Assembly (NCBI GenBank): GCA_002398405.1
Contig: DGYN01000037.1
Span: 18,811-82,810, forward strand
DNA: 64,000 bases
DNA from: Caulobacteraceae bacterium UBA5005
GTDB lineage: Bacteria; Pseudomonadota; Alphaproteobacteria; Caulobacterales; Caulobacteraceae
Direction: 5' to 3'
Shown piece by piece: positions 33,806 to 41,375 of the stretch. Both the position numbers and the translations under genes were made by a program. The notes below the pieces were generated by a model that saw only the letters and a program-made list of their open reading frames with translations, searched no databases and was not told the origin of the DNA. Each line of letters begins with the position of its first letter. Within the stretch, counting starts at the first letter, position 1.

Positions 33806-33820
33806 GTTCATCTATCGTTC
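33806..33820. promoter_or_regulatory. LexA (SOS) box
   Basis: GTTC-ATCTATC-GTTC, perfect consensus, between the leftward gene starting at 33789 and a truncated rightward frame starting at 33848. Confidence 0.85.
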
Positions 33821-33847
33821 CTCCTTGCTCCCCGAAAGGTCAATCGC

Positions 33848-33976
33848 ATGAGCGCGGCATCCTCCAATCCCGCCTTCCAGAATTACCAAACCTGTCGGGA
33901 TCGGCGCTGCGCGACGCCTGGCGGCGGCACAAGGCGGCGATGTCGTAGTCTCGAAGCCAAGGAACCCGGCAGATAG
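33848..33976 (+). pseudogene. Truncated rightward gene fused into a scaffold remnant
   Basis: Starts MSAASSNPAFQNYQ behind CGAAAGGTCAATCGC, a leader resembling the one before the ATG at 38017. After 14 codons the sequence passes into a copy of the scaffold gene's 3' end, read out of frame, and stops at 33976. It is best explained as a cargo gene whose body was deleted by recombination. The partner protein A (33079) remains next to it. Confidence 0.45.
33889..33948 (+). pseudogene. Scaffold gene 3' remnant
   Basis: Twenty codons encoding NLSGSALRDAWRRHKAAMS and a stop, the same C terminus as the two complete scaffold-like genes at 36194 and 39272. The upstream body is absent. It marks the lost downstream boundary of the first inserted segment. 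Confidence 0.8.
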
Positions 33977-34155
33977 AGGATCGCGCTCTGAACGCCCATC
34001 GTCCCGCCTGGCCCGATTCTGAAGGAAAAGACCTGGGCCCTGGTGGGACAGATGCACGGTGTTCTGACGCAGGCGGGGCCGGAGGTGTGGGCGGAGTTGA
34101 TCGACTATTCGCCGTTCCCCGACCGGGTGAACCGGCGGCTAAAGGAGGTTTTCCT
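33889..34155. repeat. 267-bp direct repeat, copy 1 (scaffold 3' end + spacer + portal 3' end)
   Basis: Nearly identical and without indels to 36932-37198, an exact offset of 3043 bases. It contains the last 20 codons of the scaffold gene, about 70 bases of spacer, and the portal 3' segment. This is a junction where the end of one phage head segment meets the beginning of another. Confidence 0.9.
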
Positions 34156-34207
34156 GCAGAGGGCGGCGGCAATGCAGAGCGCTCCGCCCGTAGGACAGAG
34201 CCTTTAG
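34022..34207 (+). pseudogene. Portal gene 3' remnant, copy 2
   Basis: An open frame of 61 codons beginning KEKTWALVGQMHGVLTQAGP and containing DYSPFPDRVNRRLKEVFL, matching the portal C terminus, then a divergent tail ending GQSL. There is no start codon in place. It lies 58 bases before the next cargo gene, in the position a portal gene would occupy. Confidence 0.85.
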
Positions 34208-34265
34208 GCTGGATCCCGGCCGACTCTGACGCGCGAACCCAACAAACCCATTCACGGAGGCAGGA

Positions 34266-35249
34266 ATGCAACACGCTCCTCGGGGCGGTCCCCCGTACGA
34301 CCAGTACGAAGCCGATGAAATCGGTGAGCTCATGGCCACCATTCGTGCAGCGGAGCTCCGTGACGCCCAGGCGCGGCGGGCGGCCGAAGCGCGGCAGCCC
34401 GATCGGTATGAGGCCGACGAACTGGCTTATCTTCAGGCGGCTGTCGAGGCCTTGGAGCGTCAGCAGAGGGAGAGCCCGGAAGGGCGCGCTCAAACCTACG
34501 TGGACGGCAGTCTGAAATGGGTTCCGCCGCATTTCATGATTTTCAATCGGGAGATCGTCCCTGCCCGCGCCAACGAACGGCTCGACGCCGCCATCATGGG
34601 GGCTCAGGGCGAGCGGGACGGACGGGGCATTCTTCAAAAAGACCTGGTCGCAAAAGCGCATCTCAAGGAATACGACGACACGATCGGGACATTCGAAGCC
34701 AAGCATCCCATTCAGGCCACTCTTAGCACGGCCGCAGGCGACTTCGCGCGCTCTGCAACCGCCTCCCGCCTTGGCGTTCACCCGATGCTGGCTTCTGGCA
34801 TCTATGGAGCGATTGATGGCGCTGCAGAGGCGCCGCCCGGGCAGCGCTTTGACAAAGGCATGCAGGGCGCAATCGGAGCGATAGCGCTAGACGCCATCGG
34901 CAAAGGGGCGGCCGATACGCTTGGGCTGAAAGGCATGCCCGCTGACGCTGTGGGAAGTCTAGTCTCCTCAATGGCGAGAGGCGAGCTCGGCGAGCAGGAA
35001 AGACCCCCGGTTTACCTTGACGGGGCGGGCCCGCGAACAGCGCCGAACGCCGGCCGGGCGCCCGCGCCGCAACGCCAGCCTACGAAGTCTCCCGGCCAGC
35101 GGCAGGGTGAGCTGATCCAGTCGATGGCGCAGAGCCATCTGAACACCCCGCCTTTGGCGCGAATGGCCATTGACGGGTTTGTGTCACCCGTTCTGAGGCC
35201 GCTGGCCAACGCCGTTGCCGATAGCTTCCGCCGGCGGCCGAAACGCTGA
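34266..35249 (+). CDS. Cargo protein with N-terminal repeats, unknown (cassette 2)
   Basis: A 327-residue protein without signal; GGAGG five bases upstream of the ATG. Residues 10-70 hold two copies of a charged helical repeat (YEADEIGELMATIRAAE and YEADELAYLQAAVEALE). Residues 150-240 form a Gly/Ala-rich helical segment (GIYGAIDGAAEAPPGQ, MQGAIGAIALDAIGKGAADT) that could contact membranes, followed by a basic Pro-rich end. The next gene, a convergent SOS-controlled lipoprotein, abuts it with no spacer. Function unknown; effector or internal virion protein. Confidence 0.55.
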   Translation: MQHAPRGGPPYDQYEADEIGELMATIRAAELRDAQARRAAEARQPDRYEADELAYLQAAVEALERQQRESPEGRAQTYVDGSLKWVPPHFMIFNREIVPARANERLDAAIMGAQGERDGRGILQKDLVAKAHLKEYDDTIGTFEAKHPIQATLSTAAGDFARSATASRLGVHPMLASGIYGAIDGAAEAPPGQRFDKGMQGAIGAIALDAIGKGAADTLGLKGMPADAVGSLVSSMARGELGEQERPPVYLDGAGPRTAPNAGRAPAPQRQPTKSPGQRQGELIQSMAQSHLNTPPLARMAIDGFVSPVLRPLANAVADSFRRRPKR

Positions 35250-36065
35250 CTAGATGCCGGAGGGCATGGAGTTCTGGTCCTTCCAGTCTTCCACTAGGCT
35301 ATTGGCGAAAACTTTCGCGCCCAGATCTTCCGGCAAGTGCCGGTAGGCGGTGAGCCTGAGGCGGTATTGGTCGCAAATTTCCCCCGGCGGGCTTTCTGCC
35401 GTGATGGGCCGGGCGCCCACATCGTTGAACACCTCTTCCACGACTTTCTGCTCGTCGGATGTGAGCGGCGGTTGATAGGTAGGCTTTCCCTCCCGGCTGG
35501 CGAAAAGCCCCTCTTTTCCTGAGGCCAGCACAAAATAGTAGAATTCCCGTTGTCTCCAGATTGCCGCATCGAGCCGAGGGGTTCGCTCTGAGGCCAAGGG
35601 AAAGTCTCTGTGAAGCGCATAGGCGGCGCAGTAGGCGTCGCCCTGCAGCCGAAGCGTCTCGACGAGGTCCGACCTTGCGGAAAGCAAGAGCCGCAGGTCC
35701 TTTGTCGACGCGAAAACCACGGTCCCGTTCAGTCTTCCCATGGAGCTGTTGAGGTAGTCGATCGAAGGTTGAGTGTCGCCCTCGAGGCCGCCGTCCTTGA
35801 CGAGCTGTTTCAGGAACAGTTTCCATTCCATCGGAAAATGAGCCTTCAGAACCGTATGGGCAGGACCTGAAACGGGATTGCCGGTGAGGAGAGCGCTCAA
35901 CGCCCTTTCCTCGGCCGTGAGATAGCGCGCGCGCGCTTCCACCCAAGCGAGTTTCTGCCTGGTGACGGTCTCGGACCGGCTCTTTGGCTCACAGGCCCCT
36001 AGAAGCGGTGAGGCTGCGACGACGATACAGCAGGCCGCTCGGGTGATCGTCCTTCGCCAAGGCAT
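35250..36065 (-). CDS. SOS-controlled lipoprotein, family B copy 1 (cassette 2, immunity candidate)
   Basis: A 271-residue lipoprotein. ATG 36065 gives MPWRRTITRAACCIVVAASP with lipobox LLGAC; a frame from 36122 would run through the LexA box and is rejected. It is a paralogue of the protein at 38239: shared VLKAHFPMEWKLFLKQLV, GGLEGD, DLRLLLSARSDLVETL with a following Cys, FRQRE-like WRQREFYYFVLASG, and a late HLPEDLGAKVFA. A perfect LexA box ends 28 bases upstream. It abuts the 3' end of the 327-residue cargo gene. Confidence 0.65.
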   Translation of the reverse strand: MPWRRTITRAACCIVVAASPLLGACEPKSRSETVTRQKLAWVEARARYLTAEERALSALLTGNPVSGPAHTVLKAHFPMEWKLFLKQLVKDGGLEGDTQPSIDYLNSSMGRLNGTVVFASTKDLRLLLSARSDLVETLRLQGDAYCAAYALHRDFPLASERTPRLDAAIWRQREFYYFVLASGKEGLFASREGKPTYQPPLTSDEQKVVEEVFNDVGARPITAESPPGEICDQYRLRLTAYRHLPEDLGAKVFANSLVEDWKDQNSMPSGI

Positions 36066-36078
36066 CGCTGGCCTCTCC

Positions 36079-36093
36079 GTTCCCTTTACGTTC
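36079..36093. promoter_or_regulatory. LexA (SOS) box
   Basis: GTTC-CCTTTAC-GTTC, perfect consensus, beginning 14 bases upstream of the lipoprotein start at 36065 and abutting its GGAGAGG ribosome-binding site. On the other side the scaffold gene starts at 36194. Confidence 0.88.
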
Positions 36094-36193
36094 GAAGTGA
36101 TCGAGCGCCACGCACAAGTCAAGTTTCAACACCGAGCTCCACATCGGAGCGCCGCGGCGGTCCGGCGGACGGGGCCTGAACCAGGATGTGCAG

Positions 36194-36991
36194 ATGAGTG
36201 AGATGACCGGCTCCGAGATGGGGTTTGACGGCGGCAGTGAGGCCTATAAGCCCAGCTTTACCGACATGGCGGCTGCGGCCGAAAACGAGGAAGTGGCGGA
36301 GCAGTCGGCGGACAGAGAGGCTGAAGAGGCCGATGTCGCTGCGCGCGAGCCTTTGCCGCGAGAAGAGGTAGAGCGGCGTTGGCGGCAGACGCAGGGGGCC
36401 CTGCGCAGTTCACGCGCCGACTTGAAGGCGATGCGTAGCGAACTGGCCGAGCTACGTGCGCGGGCGGAGCGCGGGGTTGAAGAGGCCGGGCCGCCCAACC
36501 CAAGGGAAGATCCCCTGGCGGCGGTCGAATGGATGCAAAGCAGGATTGTCGCCGCCCAGCAGCAAAAGGCCGTGGCCGAACTGGTGAGTTCAGTAGACGG
36601 CCAGGAGGCGGAGATGGCCGCCAGCAATCCAGACTATTACGACGCTCTAGAATTCCTGCGCGTGTCACGGCGGCAGGAGCTGATTGACTATGGGGCCAAC
36701 GAATATGACGTCGACCACATCGTTGCCGATGAGTTCGCGGCCGGGGTCGCCGAGGCGAGACGGCAGGGACTGAATCCGGCGCGGGTGGCGTTCAAGCTGG
36801 CGCAGGAGCGCGGCTATGCGAGGCGCGGGCGGCTGAGCGCGATCGAGGCGGGGGCGGCGGCGTCGCGCACCCTGTCGGCGGCGGGCGGGCGAGGGGGCCA
36901 TGAAGGCGGATCGCTCGAGGCGCGGATCGCGAACCTGTCGGGATCGGCGCTGCGCGACGCCTGGCGGCGGCACAAGGCGGCGATGTCGTAG
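36194..36991 (+). CDS. Phage scaffold-like protein, copy 1
   Basis: A 265-residue acidic, helical protein (MSEMTGSEMGFDGGSEAYKP; REEVERRWRQTQGALRSSRA as a coiled coil) ending in a basic LRDAWRRHKAAMS tail. An acidic N terminus, coiled-coil middle and basic C-terminal helix is the plan of podoviral scaffolding proteins, which guide capsid assembly. AGGA seven bases upstream selects ATG 36194 over the GTG at 36188. It is about 80 percent identical by eye to copy 2 at 39272. It is followed by a portal remnant. Confidence 0.7.
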   Translation: MSEMTGSEMGFDGGSEAYKPSFTDMAAAAENEEVAEQSADREAEEADVAAREPLPREEVERRWRQTQGALRSSRADLKAMRSELAELRARAERGVEEAGPPNPREDPLAAVEWMQSRIVAAQQQKAVAELVSSVDGQEAEMAASNPDYYDALEFLRVSRRQELIDYGANEYDVDHIVADEFAAGVAEARRQGLNPARVAFKLAQERGYARRGRLSAIEAGAAASRTLSAAGGRGGHEGGSLEARIANLSGSALRDAWRRHKAAMS

Positions 36992-37198
36992 TCTCGAAGC
37001 CAAGGAACCCGGCAGATAGAGGATCGTGCTCTGAACGCCCATCGTCCCGCCTGGCCCAATTCTGAAGGAAAAGACCTGGGCCCTGGTGGGACAGATGCAG
37101 GGTGCTCTGACGCAGGCGGGGCCGGAGGTGTGGGCGGAGTTGATCGACTATTCGCCGTTCCCCGACCGGGTGAACCGGCGGCTGAGGGAGGTTTTCCT
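36932..37198. repeat. 267-bp direct repeat, copy 2
   Basis: The partner of 33889-34155. Here the scaffold 3' end is part of an intact scaffold gene, and the portal 3' segment follows as a remnant. The 3043-base unit between the two copies holds cassette 2 plus scaffold copy 1. Confidence 0.9.
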
Positions 37199-37247
37199 AG
37201 AGAAGGCCGCCAGCGCCGGTGGCAACGGTCTTGCTTTCCAGGGGTAG
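37065..37247 (+). pseudogene. Portal gene 3' remnant, copy 3
   Basis: Sixty codons beginning KEKTWALVGQMQGALTQAGP and ending GGNGLAFQG before TAG. No start is present. The end overlaps the 3' end of the convergent lipoprotein 37197, just as the true portal end overlaps the paralogous gene at 33079. Confidence 0.85.
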
Positions 37248-37934
37248 GCCTGAAATCTCCTCGGCGACGTAGAGCCGGCTGGCGACGTCCGGCGGGAGCT
37301 CCGAGAGCGTCTCGAGCCATAAACTCAGGCCGCCGCAAGCATGGTCGGGGAAGCGGGCCTGTTCAGGCGTATCGACCAGCACTTGCAGGTTCCGCCGATC
37401 CTCTGATGTTTTCGCCTGAGCCAAGAGTGCTTCGTAGTCTGCTTTGCTGGGGAGATCGTGGGCGGTCCGACGCCGGGCGCCTTCTCGGACCGCCTTCAAG
37501 GTGCGCATGAACCAGTCGCCCTCGAACCGAAGCGCGGCGTGGCCTTCTATTCCAAGCTCTTCGCAATTGAACGGCGGGGCTGGCCCAGCGAGCCGCAAAG
37601 CGTCCCGCCTGGCGCGTATGGCATCGAAAAGGGCGTCGTCCGGCGCGAGGCGCAGTTGATGTGCGTGCGCATTAAACACGTAGGCTGAGAACCCCGCCAA
37701 GCTTTGTGAGCCGGCAAGGTCGTCGGTTTCACCGGCAGCCTTAAAGGACACGAACTCCCTAGGAAACTCCGTTTCCAGAAGGGCCGAGAGCGCTGCGAAC
37801 TCCGCCTTGTCGGGGACTTCAGGATCAGCGGCGGCCTTGGGTGCGCAGCTCGCGGAAAAAAGGAGCCAGCAAGGCAGGGCAAGCGCCAAGGCCCAATGGC
37901 GCCCGCTCATCGGTGACTTGGGTGATGCCTCCAT
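37197..37934 (-). CDS. SOS-controlled lipoprotein, family A copy 2
   Basis: A 245-residue exported protein. The leader MEASPKSPMSGRHWALALAL ends at SASC, a probable lipobox. A paralogue of 33079 (HQLRLAPDDALFDAIRARRD, FNCEELGIEGHAA, FEGDWFMRTLKAV, ADYEALLAQA), but with a lipobox rather than a transmembrane anchor. A perfect LexA box lies 35 bases upstream. It is convergent with a portal remnant. The likely role is periplasmic protection; its cargo partner may be the short frame at 38017 or may have been lost. Confidence 0.65.
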   Translation of the reverse strand: MEASPKSPMSGRHWALALALPCWLLFSASCAPKAAADPEVPDKAEFAALSALLETEFPREFVSFKAAGETDDLAGSQSLAGFSAYVFNAHAHQLRLAPDDALFDAIRARRDALRLAGPAPPFNCEELGIEGHAALRFEGDWFMRTLKAVREGARRRTAHDLPSKADYEALLAQAKTSEDRRNLQVLVDTPEQARFPDHACGGLSLWLETLSELPPDVASRLYVAEEISGLPLESKTVATGAGGLL

Positions 37935-37968
37935 TCTACCTCACCTCTCGAAACGCACGTCTCCACAC

Positions 37969-37983
37969 GTTCCCTCTGTGTTC
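37969..37983. promoter_or_regulatory. LexA (SOS) box
   Basis: GTTC-CCTCTGT-GTTC, perfect consensus, placed between the divergent starts 37934 (leftward) and 38017 (rightward). Confidence 0.87.
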
Positions 37984-38016
37984 ACAGTTTGCAACGCTCC
38001 ATCGAAAGTCAATGCC

Positions 38017-38163
38017 ATGACAACACCTCGCTACGAAACGCCGACCGCAAGGGGTCCGGATCTCGCCATTGCGGGCGCCGACCTTGCTGCAAGGCAAGGG
38101 GCAGACTGGTCAAACGGTGTACGACCTGTTGATGGGACGGGTTCCGCGATCGGTTTGGCCTAG
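38017..38163 (+). CDS. Short rightward frame, probable cargo remnant
   Basis: A 48-codon frame, MTTPRYETPTARGPDLAIAG to SAIGLA. Its leader (CGAAAGTCAATGCC before ATG) resembles that of the truncated frame at 33848. It lies divergently from lipoprotein A2 across a LexA box. Probably the 5' end of a deleted cargo gene, or a small real gene; weak ribosome-binding site. Confidence 0.35.
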   Translation: MTTPRYETPTARGPDLAIAGADLAARQGADWSNGVRPVDGTGSAIGLA

Positions 38164-38238
38164 GCAATAGGTCCGCGGCGACGCAGCGTTGCCGCCCCTT
38201 TCCGGCTTCCTCAAAGCGGCGGCCCTGGCGCCCGCTCC

Positions 38239-39033
38239 CTAAAGGCCGGCAGGGGGGACGTTCTTGTCCGGCCACGAGGCCAACAGATCCTGCGCCAGGA
38301 CCCGGGCCCCGACGTCTTTTGGCATGTGCTGGATGGCGCGCAGCTTTTTCTGTTGCCAGGCGCACAGGTCTTCAGGAGCTGTCTTTACCGGGTCCAAGGG
38401 AACGCCCTCGTCGCGAAAGACTTCTTCGGCGATGCGCTGGTCGGCTTGGGTCGTGTCCGGCAACTTCGCAGAAGAGGGGTTGAGGCCGATGCGAACACCC
38501 GAGGCCAAGGCCAGGTAATAGGCTTCACGCTGCCTAAAGAAGGCTTCGAAGACTGGCCTGGGCACGGTGGCGGCCGGCTGCAACGACAAGGTGTTCACGT
38601 ATTGCGCGCAGCGAGGCACATCAGTGGCCCGCAAGGCGGCGAAGAGCGCAACGCGGGCGTCGAGGAGACGCTGCATATCTTCGGTCGGGGCGAAAATAAT
38701 CCCGGGGCTAAACGGCGCAAGCCCAGCCTGAAGCGAGGCGGTCGCCGCACCTGGATCGCCTTGAAGGCCTCCCGCCTCGACGACATCTTCAAGAAACATC
38801 TTCCACTCCAAGGGGAAATGCGCCTTGAGGACCGCTTGCGCCGGCCCGCCGACGGGGTCGCTGATCAGGGCGTCGCTGACCTTCTGCTCCTCGGGGGAAA
38901 GCATCCTCGCGGTCGCTTCGAGGATGGCGCGCTCAGTCTTGGCGCCAACCTCTTCCGGATCCATGGGACGGCAGCCCCCGACGGCCGCGCAGACCCCGGC
39001 TACCATAAGCAGTCGCCTGAAGTTCGATCCCAT
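38239..39033 (-). CDS. Lipoprotein, family B copy 2
   Basis: A 264-residue lipoprotein. The leader MGSNFRRLLMVAGVCAAVGG precedes the lipobox Cys, with GAGGGA upstream of the ATG. A paralogue of 35250-36065 (VLKAHFPLEWKMFLEDVVEA, GGLQGDP, DMQRLLDARVALFAALRATD then Cys, FFRQREAYYLALASG, HMPKDVGARVLA). Unlike its relatives it has only a degenerate LexA-like site upstream (GTCC-N7-TTCC near 39036), so SOS control may have been lost. It lies just before scaffold copy 2. No intact cargo partner remains. Confidence 0.62.
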   Translation of the reverse strand: MGSNFRRLLMVAGVCAAVGGCRPMDPEEVGAKTERAILEATARMLSPEEQKVSDALISDPVGGPAQAVLKAHFPLEWKMFLEDVVEAGGLQGDPGAATASLQAGLAPFSPGIIFAPTEDMQRLLDARVALFAALRATDVPRCAQYVNTLSLQPAATVPRPVFEAFFRQREAYYLALASGVRIGLNPSSAKLPDTTQADQRIAEEVFRDEGVPLDPVKTAPEDLCAWQQKKLRAIQHMPKDVGARVLAQDLLASWPDKNVPPAGL

Positions 39034-39271
39034 CGGTCCCTCGCCTTTCCGCGTCCATGGTTCTTAAATCCTGCGCGGAGTGCAAGCTTCATAGGTCCCC
39101 GCCAAGACAGTTTCCCGGCCGGTTTCGTCGTTTGTCATTCGACCGCTGACCTGGCCTGGCCCGCGACCGCCGCCACAGCCCCGACCGGCAGTAGCGGACT
39201 TTCCGATCTGAGCTCCTTACCGGAGCGCCGCGCGGGTCCGGCGGATGGGGCCCAGGACCAAGGACATGGAC

Positions 39272-40066
39272 ATGAGTGAGATGACCGGCCCCGATGCGGG
39301 GTTTGACGGGGGCGAGAGCTATGAGCCCAGTTTTGCCGACGTAGCGGCGGCCGCCGAACAGGAAGAAGGCGCCGTGCAATCGGCAGAGGCCGAGGCTGAG
39401 GAGGCTGAGGTTGCGGCGCGCGAACCACTGCCTCGTGAGGAGGTTGAGCGGCGATGGCGCCAGACGCAAGGGGCGCTGCGCAGTTCGCGGGCCGACCTGA
39501 AGGCGATGCGTAGCGAACTGGCAGAGCTTAGGGCCCAGGCGCAGGCAAGCTATGCTCCTGCCGCGCCGCCCGACCCCCGGGAAGATCCCCTGGCCGCCGT
39601 CGAGTGGATGCAGGGCCAGTTCGTGGCCGCGCAACAGCAGCAGGCGACGGCGCAGTTTGTCAGCTCTGTGGAGAGTCAGGAGGCGGAGGTCGCGGCCTCA
39701 AACCCCGACTACTATCCGGCGCTTGAATTTCTGCGCACGTCGCGCCGGCAGGAATTGCTCGACTACGGCGCCAACGAGCACGAGGTCGACCGGATCGTCG
39801 CCAATGAATTCGTGGCCGGTGTGGCCGAGGCGCGGCGTCAGGGTCTGAACCCCGCGCGGGTGGCGTTCAAACTGGCCCAGGAGCGCGGCTTTGCCCGGCG
39901 CGGGCGGCTCCACTCGATCGAGGCCGGCGCGGCGGCGTCCAGGACCTTGTCGGCGGCCGGTGGACGCGGGGGTCATGAGGGCGGCTCGCTTGAGGCGCGG
40001 ATCGCGAACCTGTCGGGATCGGCCCTGCGCGACGCCTGGCGGCGGCACAAGGCGGCGATGAGCTGA
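39272..40066 (+). CDS. Phage scaffold-like protein, copy 2
   Basis: A 264-residue paralogue of the 36194 protein with the same layout: acidic start (MSEMTGPDAGFDGGESYEPS), coiled coil, ADLKAMRSELAELRAQAQ, and the end SGSALRDAWRRHKAAMS. AAGGA seven bases upstream selects ATG 39272. This copy lies nearest the capsid gene and may be the working scaffold. The two copies differ mainly in residues 15-60 and 95-110. Confidence 0.7.
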   Translation: MSEMTGPDAGFDGGESYEPSFADVAAAAEQEEGAVQSAEAEAEEAEVAAREPLPREEVERRWRQTQGALRSSRADLKAMRSELAELRAQAQASYAPAAPPDPREDPLAAVEWMQGQFVAAQQQQATAQFVSSVESQEAEVAASNPDYYPALEFLRTSRRQELLDYGANEHEVDRIVANEFVAGVAEARRQGLNPARVAFKLAQERGFARRGRLHSIEAGAAASRTLSAAGGRGGHEGGSLEARIANLSGSALRDAWRRHKAAMS

Positions 40067-40111
40067 GCTGGGCTCTTGCGGGCTTTGGGTTTCGAGGCCA
40101 AAAGCCCGGCC

Positions 40112-40459
40112 ATGTTTCGAAAAGAGATCGCCGGCGCGCTGTGTCTCGCGGCCCTGACCGCGGGCTGCGGCAAGGACGAGGGCAAGGCGGAGGTCTCGCC
40201 CCTCGTGGGCGTCGGCGGCAATCCCTATTGCGTGACGGATCAGGACGAATACCGGCTGGAGCGGGAAGCAGCCTCGGACATGATGGCGGCGTGGATCCTG
40301 ATCCATCACTACCAGATGTGCGAGCTGGACCAGAACCGGTCGGCGACCCTGCTTCGGCTGCAGCTTTCGAAGGATCAGAACGAGGCGATGAAGGCGTTGG
40401 CGGAGTTCAACGCCCGGATTGAGGCCGGCCGCAAGGCCTTGGCGGAAAAGGCGAAATAG
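40112..40459 (+). CDS. Small lipoprotein, unknown
   Basis: A 115-residue lipoprotein: MFRKEIAGALCLAALTAGC gives a clear lipobox. The mature part has two more Cys (NPYCVTDQDEY and YQMCELDQN) and a C-terminal charged helix. It is transcribed with the phage genes, 45 bases after scaffold copy 2, and has no LexA box. It is unlike the other lipoproteins in size. It may be another protective or surface-modifying accessory gene. Confidence 0.55.
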   Translation: MFRKEIAGALCLAALTAGCGKDEGKAEVSPLVGVGGNPYCVTDQDEYRLEREAASDMMAAWILIHHYQMCELDQNRSATLLRLQLSKDQNEAMKALAEFNARIEAGRKALAEKAK

Positions 40460-40467
40460 CCGCCCGT

Positions 40468-40521
40468 TGTGGCGAAAACCTTTATGCCACATGGGATTGG
40501 TTGCGCGTTTGCGCGCGTTTG
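40468..40521. repeat. Direct repeat R2, copy A
   Basis: 54 bases repeated at 42314-42367 with one mismatch. It contains the inverted repeat TGTGGC-N12-GCCACA and then GTTTGCGCGCG. The two copies bracket the hydrolase/anchored-protein cassette 40650-42241. Confidence 0.88.
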
Positions 40522-40649
40522 ATGTTGAATAACCCCAGGTTCGAGATCCGCGTCTAGTCGGATGCAGCCTGTCGGCCGGGCCGCCTCGACAGGCCCCTTC
40601 CAAGCTTTTTGAGCATGATATTCACCCCGACAGCCAAAGGATCGAGGCC

Positions 40650-41375
40650 ATGGGCAACCCCTACAGCTATAGCAACAACCACCACATAAAACCGCGCTTT
40701 CAGTCCGGCCAGCAAGGGCCCTATCATGACCCCGCAGGCATGCAGGACTACCGCGGTCCCGCGCCTGTCCCCCCTCAAGCGGGCGGAATGGACTCCACCG
40801 GAGACCCCGAACGGTTCCGGCAAGGGCTCGAAGGGATTTATGGCAAGCCGCTACCGGCTCATGTTGAGGAAAGTATCGGCCTGATCATGAAACACGGCGC
40901 TCACCTGCCGAACTCCTATCTCGCCTATACGCTGGCGACCGCAGATCACGAGACAGGCGGATTTGCGAAAGACGAGGAGGATGGGCGGGGAAAGGGACAG
41001 GACTACGGGCTGCCCGCGGACAATGGGCGCATCTACTACGGCCGCGGGCCGACCATGCTTACGCACAAGCATAACTACGCCGACTTTGACGAACTGTACG
41101 GAATGAATGGCGCGCTCGTCGACAATCCCGATCTCGCCAAGGGGCGTGAGCTCGGCGCTCGGATCCTGGTTGATGGTCTGAACCGGGCACAAGGCTTCAC
41201 CGGCCATGGGGCGCCGTTTTATCTTGGCGACTCAGATGTGGCCGACGAGCAGCAGTTCAGAAACGCTAGACGGGCGGTCAATGGGACCGACAGGGCCGAG
41301 AAGATTGCGAAGCGGGCGATGGCGATTCAGGATGTGCTCGTCGCAGCCGGCCGCAGGCCGACACCAAAGGAATAG
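40650..41375 (+). CDS. GH19-like peptidoglycan hydrolase (cassette 3, effector or endolysin)
   Basis: A 241-residue protein without signal peptide. Residues 1-50 are polar and Pro/Gly-rich. The catalytic domain (about 60-235) has the GH19/chitinase-like order LATADHETGGF (catalytic Glu), YYGRGPTMLTHKHNY, VDNPDLAKG, and FRNARRAVNGTDRAEKIAKR. Such domains cut peptidoglycan in many phage endolysins. This is the only endolysin-like gene in the element, so it could serve lysis with the holin and spanins at 53-54 kb. Its 3' end overlaps by 49 bases the convergent SOS-controlled anchored protein, the same arrangement as the other cassettes. Confidence 0.78.
   Translation: MGNPYSYSNNHHIKPRFQSGQQGPYHDPAGMQDYRGPAPVPPQAGGMDSTGDPERFRQGLEGIYGKPLPAHVEESIGLIMKHGAHLPNSYLAYTLATADHETGGFAKDEEDGRGKGQDYGLPADNGRIYYGRGPTMLTHKHNYADFDELYGMNGALVDNPDLAKGRELGARILVDGLNRAQGFTGHGAPFYLGDSDVADEQQFRNARRAVNGTDRAEKIAKRAMAIQDVLVAAGRRPTPKE

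Noticed and set aside
39022..39063. LexA box in front of the lipoprotein at 38239
   Set aside because: GTTC occurs at 39022 and 39060 but without a partner at 11-base spacing; only a degenerate GTCC-N7-TTCC is present, so not called as a site.
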